Shown: positions 25,290 to 38,183, counted from the first letter of the stretch. The stretch is DNA of 64,000 nt from Annona cherimola (GCA_030490835.1 CM059972.1:7346264-7410263); one strand, 5' to 3'. Made by a program: numbers and translations. Notes: generated by a model not told the origin, from the sequence alone.

Positions 25290-26233
25290 TTAGATCATCT
25301 CTTTCTTTTTCATTAATTCTTCTATACTAATGGGCTCAGCTTTAAAAGTACTTGAAAATGATGATATGTACTTATTAAAATTTTCATCGATCATTTCCTT
25401 TTTATTTTCCTCTCCCCCCACTTATCCACGATAAATTCTTTATCTTTCACCTCAATGTTAATTTGATTTTGGTTTTTATTATCCATTTGAAACTTAACAT
25501 AACTATTATCACTCTTCTCAACATTTTCCTAATCTTTTTCTCCTTCCAACTCACTGTTAATTAATTCTTCTTTATTTTCTATGACATTTTCTTGATTTTA
25601 AAGAAAGAAACTTTCATTAAGTCTATAATCGAAGAAATCATCACTATATAATGTTGAAATTATTATCAAATTCTTAGACTGTGGGCTTTCTGATAGCGAT
25701 TGGTCTGATTGAGTTTGATAATAAAAATGATTCACTGGAACGATAGTTGATTCATTAGGTTCCTCCCCATAAAATTTATCCTCAATATATTCATCTTAAT
25801 TTTCATAATAACTTTTCTATCTTTGTCATTTCCTTAAAATTTCCTTGATCATTGTTATCTCCCACCAACTTAATTTCGATGGTTCATCATTACTTTCCAT
25901 CTTGTCTTCTTTTTAATCAAGTTTTTGCTTGTTAAGGGGTTCAGCTTCTAAAGCACTTGGAAAGGAAATTTTAGGTAGATACCTATCAAGAAACTCGTCA
26001 ATTATCTCATTCTTCTCTTCATTTTCCCTGAACCAATCTTCAATGAATCTTTTATTATAATTCACTTCCACATTTTTCTGATCATCTGCTTTAAATTTCT
26101 CATTTTTTTATAATCTTTTCTTGATTTTGAAATGAAGAATTCTCGTTATCTATTAAGCAAGTATGTGATCTTCTATAACTTTATCATTCTATAATCCTAT
26201 TTGAATCATCAATTATCTCTTGTTCTTTTTCAA

Positions 26234-26569
26234 CTATTTCAAATTCAACCTCAGAGTGTTCTTTAATTTTTTTTCTCTTCTGCGCTCAATATTAATAAAT
26301 TTTTCTACATCATTAGCTTCATAATCTTGAGCTTGAATAGAAAATTTTTCATTAACTACCATTAAATTATCTGAATTTTTTAGGATTGCAACATTTGAAA
26401 GTGCTAAATCTGCAATTGCATTTTGAAAATATGGATTTTCCAATAGTGTCAAATCTAGTTGAATTTGAAAATCTAAATGATCTATTGGATTATCAATTTG
26501 GTCACTATAACAATTCACTTCTCTTATCTTTTTCGTGACTGCTATTAGTTGATCTACATGATTTGCCAT
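26234..26569 (-). pseudogene. Decayed internal ORF of the non-autonomous element
   Basis: This 111-aa minus-strand frame is acidic and Asn/Leu-rich, with a probable coiled coil. It lies in element orientation between the PBS and the gag-like remnant. I recognise no domain; part of a diverged gag is the likeliest origin. Confidence 0.4.
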
Positions 26570-27745
26570 TTTAGAAAAGGACTGCTTGTCAAAAAGGATT
26601 TGTTAATCTAGTTTATTCATCCTTTCCTCAAAGTTATCTAATTAAGGACACTGTTGATAATTCAATTGATATGATAAAGAATTTGAAAAGCCCCCCTGGT
26701 GGGGGATTTGGTTGCAAATATGTATTTTTATAATGGTCAAATTGATATTAGTACTCTGAAAATTGATTTTCTAGTTTTGACAAAGATTGACCATTATCGA
26801 GGACTGACTATTTTAATTCTTCAATTTTCTCATTATAGTTACAAGTTTGAGGAGAAAATTGGTTATAATATTGAGGCGATGAAAAATTTTCTTCAGGATA
26901 CACAGGTGACCCATATGTATTTTCATAAAAATTGAATTGATATTAATAATTTGAAATTTGGTTCTACACACGTGGCCACTGGGTTTGTGAATACTAGAGA
27001 TGAGATTGAGTCTGTTGATTTATCCAAAAAGAATTAGAAGAGTTCATCCATACTGAGTTATACGTATTTGTAAATGAATTATAATCAGGTGTAGGAACTT
27101 CTTAAAATTTTGAACTTTTTCTTGAATAAGGGGTGAAAATTGAGTCACATCAGAGTGTTCTATTTGCAAGGGAAGAGATGTATTTAAGAATAAACTTCTT
27201 GAGTTTTGATTGGCAAGTATATCATTAAGCTTGTAGTTTATTTCTTACAACTTACCTGGCCGTTGAGTAATAAAATTCATGTTTATTCTTAAATTTTAAA
27301 TTTGTTAAAATTTGTTAAAATTAATTAATTTTTTTATTTTTAATTAGTAATTCATTTGCTAAGAATCACTAAGGTGCAATTAAATTCTATAACACTTCCT
27401 TTGGTCAGCCAGGTAAGAGGTAAGATTGTGGGAGGCTCTCCTTATTTTCATAAGGTTCTAATTAAATAACCACATATCCACTTAGGCTTTTGCCTGTAAA
27501 CCTCTAACCTAGACACCAACCTCCAATTGTGAAATAGAAATTTAATTAGATCAAAGATCTACTTAATAAATGGTCACTAATTAGAATTGGGAAAGGATCA
27601 AAATTGGTAATCTAAAGTTCAAATACAATAAATAAAGAATGAAAATAAATAAAGCAAATAAATAAAGCAATAAAGATTGCACTTACTGAAAGCAAGTAAA
27701 GTAAATTTAAAGCAGCTAATAAAACAATTCAAACTTTAATACGCC

Positions 27746-27763
27746 TCCCTGGCAACGGCGCTA
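27746..27763 (-). other. Primer-binding site (tRNA-Asp type) of the non-autonomous element
   Basis: On the minus strand the site reads TAGCGCCGTTGCCAGGGA, 5 bp inside the 5' LTR end. It differs at two positions from the intact site at 41866-41883. Confidence 0.75.
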
Positions 27764-27768
27764 AAAAT

Positions 27769-30200
27769 TAATGCAAACCAAGTGCTTGTCGTTAAGAATA
27801 CTATGATCACCAATTTAATTAAAATAACCTAAATATATTAAAGCTAACACTATAGTAAAATAACATAGAATAATAGTGAGTCGGGTCAAATCTACAGAGA
27901 GACAATAAGATTTTGAATTATTTGGGTTGTACTTGCAATAAAAAAAGAGATGAGAGAGAAGGTAGAGAGAGAAGGATCAAAGAGAAGGGAAGAAAAGAGA
28001 GAGAAAGAGGAAGAGAAAATAAAGAGAGAATAAAGAAAAAGGTAGAGAAAGAGAGAAAAAGAAAGAAGAGAAGAGCGAAGAGCGATAATCAAAGAGAGAG
28101 CGCGCGTTAAGAAAAAGAAGAAATGGTAGAGAAGAGAGAAAAGATAGAGAAAAGGTAGAAAAAAGGGAAAAAAAATTAGAAAGATAGAAAAGATAAAATA
28201 GAAGGGGTAGAAAGAGAGAAAAAGTGAAAAAAACAAAATAATAAAGAGAAGGAAAACGCAACTGATTACTACAAGCGTAATTTAAATCTTAACTAGGAAA
28301 GTAATTAAAGGATTACAGAAATAAATTTTAAACTACAAAAGTAGTAAATAGAAGTATATTAAATTTAATCTAAAATTACAAAGTAAAAAATAAAGCAATA
28401 AATCTAATCTAGAAATTAAAACTATAAAACTAAAATTAACAAGTACAAAATATTAAAAACTAAAAAGTAGAAAAATAAAATTTATTTCACTTATTTCACC
28501 CAAATATAAAAAGTAAATTTTCACTTCATGAGAATTTTATTACTTGATCTCACCCACTTGAAAAAGGTCCACAAGATAGAGGTCCCACCTCACGGAAAAG
28601 AGAGATTGATGTCTTCGGTTGGGTGTTGGGGTCGGGGGACCATTTTATAGATGTGTGGGGTACCTATAGCCAAAGTGAGACTCGGACGTGAGATTCTACG
28701 GTGACTGCAGCTTGCGCACGTTGCTCCTTCGCTTCCCAAGTAACAAAGCTGGCTTAATTTTTGTGGCTAGAAACTGAGGGATTGTGAGGCTCGCTTCCTG
28801 CATCGGGCAATTCTCTCCTTGTTGATGCAAATTTACCACGTCTTCTAGCTCTGGGATTGCATAGATCCTGTGATTAGCTCTTGGATTTTATGCTGTGACA
28901 TTTCACATGGCTGAAAATGACTGATGCAGGGGACCTGGTGGCTGGACGAAGATGCGGCGTCCATCAGCCTTGTCTCTAACCGAAAAACTCTGCTCTTATG
29001 CTAAGATGGAGGCGAACGAATTTGAGATGTTACTGCCATGTTTTAACGGGATAATGGCTTCAAACAGGAGCCTTGTGGGTGGTATGTCGTGGTTGCCGCT
29101 GCTTGATACAGGGCTGTTTGGCTTCATGAAAAATCAGGGGCGCTGCTTGGAATTAATGGATTCGGTGGCAGCTGATGAGTTTGGGCGAAAATGGAAATGC
29201 AGGGGCAACCAACGGTGCGGCTGAAGGTGCGTTCGGCTCATGAGATGCTGCTGTTTGGAAGCCGTTGGCATGGAATTTAAGGGACTGGAAGATGCGGTGG
29301 TTGCCAGAGCTTGTGGGATTTAAATTTTTGGGTGCAAATCGCTGCTGTCGACTGGGTTCTCTTGCTACAAATAGGATTGGTGTTCGGTTGAACATGGCTA
29401 TGGCTGGGCATTGGAATTTCTGCCGATTCTTGAATTACTTGCTGCCAGATTTGGGATTTCTTGGAATGTAGCCTGTTGGAATCTGCCGGTTGGAATGTTG
29501 CCTGTTGGAATTACTTGCTGGGTTCAGTCGGCCGGTGCTGCCATTTCGGAGAAGTGGTGTCAGTTTTTGGGGAAGACGCATTGGGGAAGATAGACCTGGT
29601 GGAGCACCAAATTTGAGGAAGATGGAGCACCTGATACGGTGCTCCGGCGATGTATACGAATTGCCCTGGCTTTAACTGCGTAAATTGCTAAATAAAACAT
29701 TAATTTAATTACTTTAGTAGCATATTTCTTGTTATAATACTTTTTATTTTTATTTCAGAATATTACATATTAACTAGCTTTATCTTAGTTAGCTTAAAAT
29801 GCATATGAATGATTTACCCCATTAATTATTATTTTATCCAGTTATTTTCGAGCCTATTTAATTTAGCATATATGATTTTATTTCTTAGACAAAATTATCT
29901 ATATTCTAAAATATAATTGCAGTTATATATGTATGATTTACCCAATTAAACTATTTTATAAAAAAATTTAAATTATATTAATAGGCTAATATATATTTCA
30001 ACGTTAAAATTTTCTAGCCTATTGATTCATTATTTTATATTTTCAAAAATGTCGCAAAATGACCTGATCTATAGAAAAATTAAAGATTTTATCAAAATAT
30101 GATTTTTGTGAAATTTTACATAAAACCCACATTTAATAATGTTTTTATAATAAAAGGTGTGAATTTGCTATAAAAATATGTGAAAATTTATTACTTATCA
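27769..30200 (-). repeat. 5' LTR of the non-autonomous element
   Basis: The LTR runs from TGATAA (at 30200, minus strand) to CATTA next to the PBS. It holds a long GA-rich tract (27950-28250), a GC-richer 1-kb block (28560-29680) and the conserved 'tggagcaccaaatttg...gtgctccggcga' motif near 29600-29650. Several frames in the GC-richer block are unsupported as genes. Confidence 0.72.
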
Positions 30201-30224
30201 TTCACCTAAACGCAGTACAACATA

Positions 30225-30556
30225 CCAACCGAGGCTAGCTCGGTTGGTGGCTGTCGGTGGCACAAAAATGTGCGCTGGCAGCAGGGAGGTTCGAATCGCG
30301 CTGCGGGCGGAAAATGCGCTGCGGGCGGAAAATTTAGTGGGAGCAGAAATGTGGTCTCCCGGATGGATGGAGCGTGGGAGCTGGTGGTCTCCCAGGTGGT
30401 TGTTGGAAGCTATGTCTTCCTTATTCTTTCGTGGAGCTGTGTCTCCAGATTTCTTTGGGATATGTGTGTCTCTTATATTTGTAAGAATGTCTCAGATCTT
30501 TAAATATAATGTGTTGAGATACATGTAAATTGTACCAATCAAAAAAAAAAAAAAAA
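30225..30556 (+). mobile_element. tRNA-derived SINE
   Basis: The head carries RNA polymerase III promoter boxes: TAGCTCGGTTGG (A box, ~30235) and GGTTCGAATC (B box, ~30289). An exact internal duplication of 'gcgctgcgggcggaaaat' follows at ~30299-30334. The tail is poly(A). The flanks carry an exact 17-bp target duplication, AAACGCAGTACAACATA, at 30208-30224 and 30557-30573. The long perfect TSD and intact tail suggest a fairly recent insertion. Frames at 30244-30528 within it are not protein genes. Confidence 0.9.
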
Positions 30557-30573
30557 AAACGCAGTACAACATA

Positions 30574-31926
30574 ATTTTCTTGTGAACAATTTTGTCTTGG
30601 GTGTGAGCAATTTTACTTTAGGGTTGACTTTAATGTTTTAGCAAGTTTTACCATTTTTTATGTATGTGCCGATAATGTCTTTTCAAAATTTAAATTTATT
30701 TAATTTTTATTTTTAAATTAAAAATTAAAATATAAAAAGTAATAAAAACTGTTGCTTAGATTCACGTGTTTACAAAATTTTTTTAAAAAATTTGTATAGG
30801 CATTGAAGATAGTTCTTTTGTCTCAATCTCTTGGGGTGGGAGTGATACCCTTGGAAGAAAAGGGGATTGTACAAAAAAAAAAAAAAAATCTTTTAAGGCA
30901 TGACACCTTGCGTTAACCATATAATTTTATTTTATTTTTACCATTACTATATTTGAATCATTATTTATCCATTTCAACTATGTTTACTTAATTAAGGTGC
31001 AATCCAATTGCAATTAAATATATAAAAATACATGTATATTTATTTTTCATGAAAATATTTTTAATTAAATTTAATTTATTTACCAAATTTTGTATTTTTG
31101 ATTTTCAAGAATCAACAATTTGTGAGGATGAAAATGACTCAAAATATTATTTTTAAAAATAGAAATATATACTCATATACAATATGAGCATGTTCTGTGT
31201 AATTTAGCTATATAAAAGAGGTTTCATGAAATCTCTTCAAATTTTAAGTTTTTGATGTTTGATAAAAAAATTTAATTCATTTATTATATTTAATATCATT
31301 TTTTATTTAGGAGATCAAGTTTTATCCAAATTAAATACGCGCATGGGTAACATTTGTTTAAAAATAGGTACATTCATGTGTAAATTGAAAAAATATTTAA
31401 ATCTAATCACATGTATATTAGAAAATAATAATACTTTATATAATTTTTTATTCATCATTTGTTCAGATAGAAATCAATTTTAGACTGTTTAAATGTTGAA
31501 AATATAATTTTAAATTTGATATTTAACATTAAATTATTTTATTATATTGATTTTACAGATTTGTAGATAAGCTTATGCAGAGTGATACTAGAAAAATAAA
31601 AGAGCTTTAATGACATTATAAATTATGCTAAATATAATGAAAATAAATAAATAAATTTTCGTCAACCATCAAAATATTAAAATAAAATGGATTACATAGA
31701 AGAGAGGTTTTATATAAAGATTCTTGTACACAATAAATTATAAAATTTAGTAAGCAATTGAAAATGGGTAAAAATGAGAATAAAAAAGCGAGAATATTTT
31801 TTAAAAAGTAAGATAGTTATGTAATAATATGGTTAAAATGAGAGCAGATAACATAGTTATGAGAGAAATAACTAAATATATAATAATAAAAATAGAGCAA
31901 TTAAGTAGTAAATTGTTAGATACAAG
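30574..31926. other. Very AT-rich intergenic DNA
   Basis: No gene, transposon end or RNA was recognised. Short frames (31259-31483, 31801-32001) are AT-rich and unsupported. Confidence 0.4.
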
Positions 31927-32336
31927 TAGCGGTGTAATTTGGGTCCGGTAGGTCCAGTTTGAGGTAAACCATACCCTTATCCTATTCCTAAAAAAATTCA
32001 ACCTTATCCTATTTTACATCGGGTCGGTTCTAGGAATATCTTACCCCATTTTTAAGGTTGAGTCGGTTCCGATTTCAATTCGAAATCGGTTCTTTAAAAT
32101 AGTCTTTATACTATTTTAAAAATTATAATTTTATTACAAGTGTTATTTAAAAATCTAAAATCAAGATGATAGTAATATAATTTTTGAAATACATTTATTG
32201 GGTGCTTAGACATTAGAACCTACCTTGTTCTAATTGAACAAGATATTTTTTAATTGGAATTTACCCTACCCTATGAGTATAAAAATAGAAATTTACTCTG
32301 CCTATTTTGGGATACCCTACCTAAGTCGCACATTTA
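31927..32336. mobile_element. Decayed hAT-type element of the TAGGGGTG family
   Basis: The left end TAGCGGTGTAATTTGGGT and the right end (complement TAAATGTGCGACTTAGGT) are diverged forms of TAGGGGTGCAACTTGGGT. The flanks GATACAAG (31919-31926) and AATAAAAG (32337-32344) match at 6 of 8 bases. The interior is AT-rich with no coding capacity. Confidence 0.6.
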
Positions 32337-32344
32337 AATAAAAG

Positions 32345-34285
32345 TGAAAAGCGACATGTAGGATAAGTGGGTAAGTGAATTTCATACTTTTGCATGTGAC
32401 CATATGATACACTTGTAAAAAAATTTCATGAAATATCATAATCGATTTAAAATCAATCCATGCAACTATTACAATCATAACTTATTTAAAATATATTACA
32501 TGCACCTAAATTCAATGTTGTGATAATTGGATTGGACCAGCTAGTTCAAACGGTTCGATTAGAAACTGGTGACCTTATTGGTTTGATCTGCCCTTGTTAT
32601 CGGTTAGGGAAAATAACTTAGTTTGAATTCGTTTAACCAGGCCGATTTTGGTTTCCCACTCGGTTGGTTCAACCGGTATACATGTCTCACATATATGAAA
32701 TTGAAAAACGTCTCTCTTTCCCTCTCGATTTTTCATAAGAGCCATAAATCCCTAATCTCTTGTCGTCTTCCATCTTCCATTTTCCTTTTATTCAGGTAGG
32801 AACTCTTTGAGCATCCACCTTTGGCAATCTTTTCTAGCATTAACAATTAGCTACATTTGTAGTGTCGTCTCCACTCCTCATCCCTAAGTGGCCTCATCTC
32901 TTCCATTTCCTCCCTTTGGAGCAATAGGCCAACAACACTTATTCCTCAGCTTCTAGCTACCTTATCCGACATTGGCAGTAGCTGCACTCATTTAGTGTAA
33001 TCCCTAATCCTCAATCGACAGTTTCTTCCCTCCAACACTATTCTCGTCTTCACATCCGTTGCCATCTATACCTGCTTTTGATTCACTCTTGTAATCGTCA
33101 TTGTCGAAGGCTCAAAGCTTTGTTGTCAGCCATCATCGTTGTCTCTACACCTACTAGCATGACACTCGCAGATCATCAAGCTCCAATGCTCTATCTTCCA
33201 TAGTCATCAATGGTCTTCTAGAAGGTAAGTCGCTACTTTTTCTTCCCTATTTATTTTCATGATTTTTCATTAGATTATTAGCTTTGTTTCTCCGCTCGTT
33301 GGATGTTAGCCATTTAGGCTACGTTGGCCGGATGCTAAGTTGTTAGACAACATTAAAATTAAAGTCAAGTAGTCATGTTGTTGTCATCGTTTTGATGTGG
33401 TGGTAAAATTTGTTGCCAATATTTCTTGTAACTTACAAATTTTGCAATTAAATTTTTTGTTTTTGTTTTGTAGGTATTTAAATTTTCAAAGATCAAATTA
33501 AAACAACAATAGAAGTCAATGTTGACAAAGATATCATCAATAAATATAAAGGTAAGTACACTATTTTCTAATTTCTAAAATTATACTTATAGTTCCAATT
33601 ATTATCTTGCTTTTTTTTTTTTTTTTAATAGAAAGCATGGATAGACGCTCTCTATCTCTCTACCCTCTAGTCATGAAAAGCTCTAGAGGGAGAGGCGATG
33701 GTGGAATCAATATATTTCAGTGACAAAAAATTATTGGTACAAAGTTGTTCCAAATTAAAAGAAGGTGGGTTACTACTCTTGTCTTGCAAAAACTAAGAAG
33801 CCAGAAAATCAGCCAAAATTATATATTAATTTTTAAATTTTTATCTCATCAATCTAATTTTATAAATTATTAATACACTAGTTCAATTCAATTTTCAAAA
33901 ACGGCGGAATATATCCCATCAAAACCCATTCCTTGACTCCGTGACTGCAGAGATTACTTGGCCATATTTTGAGTGGGGTGGCCCCTTTTGAAATACATGA
34001 CGGATGGAACCGTGCAGGTGAGTGTAGTTGACGCCGACAGTTACGCCACAGGAGCATTTTGCATTTCTTTCATCCGAAGCTGAGCACGGGCATAGCGTCT
34101 GGAGAAATCCATCCAGCTCCAGCGTCGAAACGACGGCGACAGCACAACTCCCTCGAGATCTCCAAGGCAAAAACCAGCGACCACCGCACCCTCAGCACCT
34201 CACGCAGGAGCGACCCTTACCAATGCTGGGGATTTTCTATCGGCATCCACCATCTGCAATTCTTCTCCGTCCTTGACTTGGAGAA
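32345..34285. other. Intergenic DNA upstream of the O-fucosyltransferase gene
   Basis: A stretch at 32530-32690 has repeated 'ggttcaaccggt/ggttcgatt' motifs typical of decayed DNA transposons, followed by CT-rich DNA to ~33250. From about 33920 the DNA is GC-richer and probably includes promoter and 5' UTR of the following gene. Overlapping frames at 34028-34622 are out of frame with it. Confidence 0.4.
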
Positions 34286-37200
34286 ATGGATCGAGAATCA
34301 TCCCGCGGTGAAGAAGCAGAAGATGAAGAACGCGGAAGATTCATTCACGATCCAAATTCAACGGCCCAGATTCGCCGGCCACCCTTCGAACTCAGCAAAT
34401 TCATGGCACGTGTCGGTCGCGATTTCTCCTCCAACAAGAAATACCTCTTTGCAATCTGCATTCCTCTTCTCCTCATCTTCGTCTACTTCTCCGTCGATCT
34501 CACCCGTTTCTTCCCTTCCGTTTCGACGGTCCATATCTGTCCGCAGGGCGGCAGCGACCGGGTGCCTGAATCGGAGCTGCAAGCTCTCTACTTGCTCAGG
34601 CACCAGCAATCCGCGCTTTTGATGTTGTGGAATAAAACTCTAACGCATTCCGAATTGAATTCTTCTAATGCAAATTCATCTTCTTCGATGTCTCTTTCCG
34701 CTTCGCCGGATGAGCTTCGGCCCGCATTGCTTAATCAGATTCAGCTAAACAGGCAGATTCAGCAAACCCTATTGTCTTCTCACCGTTTGGGAATTTCGTC
34801 AGGAGAGCTGACTGATGACGGCGTGGGCCCCTCATTCGGTGGTTATGACTTGAGCACATGCAGGAAAGTCAATCAAACAGAAGGAAGAAGAACGATTGAG
34901 TGGAAGCCCAAAGCAAATCGGTATCTGTTCGCTATTTGCCTGTCTGGTCAGATATCTAACCATTTGATTTGCTTAGAGAAACATATGTTCTTTGCTGCTC
35001 TTCTCAACCGCGTATTAGTTCTCCCAAGCCCCAAATTTGATTACCATTATGACCGCGTCATAGACATTAAACACATAAATGAATGCTTTGGGAGGAAAGT
35101 CTTGATTTCATTTGAAGAATTTGCTGAAGCGAGAAAGAATCACTTGCATATAGATAGATTTATCTGTTACCTGGCAAAGCCTCCTTGTTTCATTGATGGG
35201 GACCATTTGAAGAGATTGAAGTCACTGGGTTTTTCGGGGCTTTCAATGGATAAACTGAAGGCAGCTTGGCCTGAGGATGCCAAGTCTGATGAATACAAGA
35301 AGAGGGTTGTTGGAGATATACTGCCAAAATTTTCTTGCGATGATGAAGTTCTTTCAATTGGGGAGATGTTCTACGCGAATGTGGAAGAAGAATGGTTGAT
35401 GCAGCCAGGTGGCCCTCTCGCCCACAGATGCCAAGCTGTTATTCAACCAAGCCGACTTATTGTCATTACAGCTCAACGATTTGTACAGACATTTTTAGGA
35501 GAGAACTACATTGCCTTGCACTTCCGTCGACATGGATTTTTAAAATTTTGGTATGCTTTCTTATCCTTTGTTTTATAGCTTCAGATCAGCATTATTAATG
35601 AATACAAATGAAGGAAGCCCCTGTAGGAGATTTTACAAGTTTGTGATTCCTGCTGGCTTTGGAAAGTATGCCACTTCTTGTTTCGGGACATATTGAAATT
35701 CACAGATTTGGGTTATTATTTCTCTGTAAAAGTTGTTGGTTGCATCTGGTAGCAGCAAGTGTCTCATAGTCTTATTAATCTCAGGCTGTATGGAATTTGA
35801 ATGTTGGCAAAATGAAAGGATTATTCTGACTAGCTTATTTTTTAGTATTGACTACTTGGTTTCTGGCAATATTTTGTACGTGTCGGCAAACTAAGTGGCC
35901 GATTTAAACATACCCATCTTACCCGTGTGCTATCCATTTTTTTTGTCTTCTTCTTATTCTTTTACTATAGTCTATTTGAATAAGCTTAGTTTTGTTTAAC
36001 CTGTGGTATTTCAGGTATAGTTTAACATACCCAAACCATATTAGTCGGGTTTCCTTTATTTCATTACTTATAGGCTTCATATTTATATTATTTCAGATTA
36101 TTTCATTGCTAATTGTATCTTTTCTTGTTTTACTATTTAACTATCTTAACATTTTCATTTTTGTTATACTCGTTCTGTATACATAATACATTGTTCTTTA
36201 ACTTTTCAACATTTTGCCCTATATGGCATAGCTGGTAGAATTGCTTTTTTATAAAATATTTCTTTTAATTTAATTGGAACTCAATGGTCGCATAGAATAT
36301 CTGGATTACTCCCTATTTCTTCCATTCTGGTCTGTTTATAATATCTTTCTTGATTTGTCAGTTTGTACTCACATATTCATTTTGTGGGATTTCTGGTTGA
36401 TTTTGCTATTGGAACATATGGAACTTCATTACTAGTTTTTGTTGTACTAATAGGTATTGAAAATTTGAAATATTCATCAAGAAGCTTGGCATCAATATGG
36501 AAATCAAGATGCATGCTCTAGTTTAAATGAAAGTAGCACTCGTTAACATCCAGTCATTTTTTTCCCAGCTGTCAACAGGCTATTCTGTGGGGCTCAACTT
36601 TCGTCTTCATATCTGCAAAAGAAAAGAAAAATAAATAAAAGAGGAGAAAAAAAGAATGGGTTTCCATGCTGAAATTATGTTCTTAAGTTTGATGTAATCG
36701 TTGATGGGACTTAAGCATCAGTATATTTGTTTGTCAGTCAAACACAGACTAGATCAGCAGTGCATCTTTCCCCGCATAATTTTATGGAATCCAGTATCTT
36801 TTCTTCTGTCTATGTTTCATATTGTACTCAAATAAATCTTCATGATTGTGGTTGCTTGCATTTTCTTTCTTTGTATCAAAGTTATATTTGTCCATTAGAA
36901 ATTACGGTATCACCCAGTTGTCCGATTCATGTCTCACATTATGGATTAGTCATTAACTTTGGAAAGTGTAGTCGAACTATGCATCTTCTTGCGGAGCATG
37001 GGCTTACCCATTCTTTCAACTTTATCAAAGAAATCTATTTCAACTAGTTCCATAATGTGCCTTTTATTCTAAACAATGTCATGGTATATAGCCAGCACTT
37101 GCAGCACTCTAATGTTTGAAATATTTTTTCAGCAATGCAAAAAAGAAGAGCTGTTTCTTCCCAATTCCTCAAGCAGCAGAGTGCATTCATCGAGTGGTGG

Positions 37201-37693
37201 AGAGGGCCAATGCACCCGTAATTTACCTGTCTACAGATGCAGCTTCTAGTGAAACCGATCTTCTGCAAGCACTAACGATGCTGAATGGCAAGACAATCCC
37301 ACTAGTGAAAAGGCCGGTCCACACATCTGTAGAAAAATGGGATGCATATCTGTACAGGAACCACCTAGGGGGTGATGATCAGGTGAGCTTGTGGTTTTCA
37401 TTTCTATTTTCCGAGGTAGCAGATGAATGGAAACGGAATGAAAGAATTGCAAATGCATAACGCATTCATATACAAACTATTTCAGTTGCCTGAATGACTT
37501 TCCTTTCTTCCTGAAGGTTGAAGCAATGCTGGATAAGACGATCTGTGCCATGGCGAACGTGTTTATTGGGTCATCAGGTTCAACATTCACGGAGGACATA
37601 TTCCGGCTCCGGAGGGGCTGGGGTTCAGCATCGGTTTGCGATGAATACCTCTGTCGAGATGCGCAACCCGATTTCATAGCAGACCCGGAATGA
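34286..37693 (+). CDS. Plant O-fucosyltransferase family protein (POFUT2-like)
   Basis: Three exons: 34286-35550, 37133-37382 and 37517-37693, with introns GTATGC...TTCAG (1582 bp) and GTGAGC...GAAG (134 bp). The spliced product is 563 aa, close to the Arabidopsis relatives I recall (about 566 aa for AT5G50420). A type II anchor lies at residues 52-71 (YLFAICIPLLLIFVYFSV), after a charged cytoplasmic tail, predicting a Golgi/ER lumenal catalytic domain. The GDP-fucose O-fucosyltransferase signature HFRRHGFLKFC spans the first splice junction, whose split codon becomes Cys. Exon 2 has PVIYLSTDA and exon 3 FIGSSGSTFTEDI, both family-typical. There are no stops or frameshifts. The acceptor substrate is unknown. 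Family assignment is firm; the orthologue within the family is inferred. Confidence 0.92.
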
Positions 37694-38183
37694 GGAAGGT
37701 CGGTCGAAGTCGGACCTGTGCGCTTTCATCCTTTGGTCCAAAACCAATGCTTTCTGCCTGTAACGTTTCAATGTGCAGTTAGTGCATGTATTATAGGAAT
37801 TTTATTTTATTATTATTTTTTTTGTGGGTTCAAGCTTGGTTTTTATTTGACATTTATGCATTTGCCTGACGCACTGCGTTTTGTAATGTGTCCCACGTGC
37901 ATTACACGCTTTTTGGCATGTGGCCCAGCGATCCCATTTGGCTCAAAAAAATATTTTTTGAAGTTTTAGTTTTTTTTTATAAATATACAGATCTTAATTA
38001 GGAGGACATTTAGAAATCTGAATTTTGTGGGGATTGTGGGATAGAGTGGGGAGTAAGAAATAAAATATTTTGAAAATTGTGTGGTTGATTTGAGATGATG
38101 AGAGTAAAATAGAAATAAATAGATTTATTGGAGTGTAGTTGCTAGGAAAAATAATTGGGGTACAGAGTTAAAAAGTGAAAAAA
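37694..38183. other. 3' flank of the O-fucosyltransferase gene with a decayed Tourist-like MITE
   Basis: After the stop comes a likely 3' UTR. From about 38012 to 38226 the sequence resembles the Tourist-like family (AT-rich core, right end 'ggcaaattgtgccc' for GCCAAACACACCC). The MITE runs past 38184, where the large duplicated block begins, so the left copy of that block seems to be in its original setting. Confidence 0.45.

Larger units (their letters stand above)
22332..30200 (-). mobile_element. Non-autonomous Ty3/gypsy-like LTR retrotransposon lacking pol
   Basis: The element is on the minus strand: 5' LTR 27769-30200, primer-binding site 27746-27763, internal region to 24005, polypurine tract (AAGTTTGGGGTG, near 24005-24016) and 3' LTR 22332-24004. 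TTCAC flanks it at 22327-22331 and 30201-30205. LTRs begin TGATAA and seem to end CATTA, a non-canonical end, so the boundary may shift by 3 bp. The PBS reads TAGCGCCGTTGCCAGGGA, two changes from the tRNA-Asp type. The internal 3.7 kb holds only short AT-rich minus-strand gag-like frames; no reverse transcriptase or integrase is visible. The 5' LTR is ~760 bp longer than the 3' LTR. This layout fits a LARD or TR-GAG type passenger mobilised by another gypsy element. Confidence 0.75.

Noticed and set aside
28952..29675. Short plus-strand proteins in the GC-richer block
   Set aside because: They lie within the 5' LTR of the non-autonomous element and show no domains or conserved frame.
34059..34622. 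187-aa ORF overlapping the O-fucosyltransferase start
   Set aside because: It is out of frame with the clearly conserved protein and has no recognisable domain.
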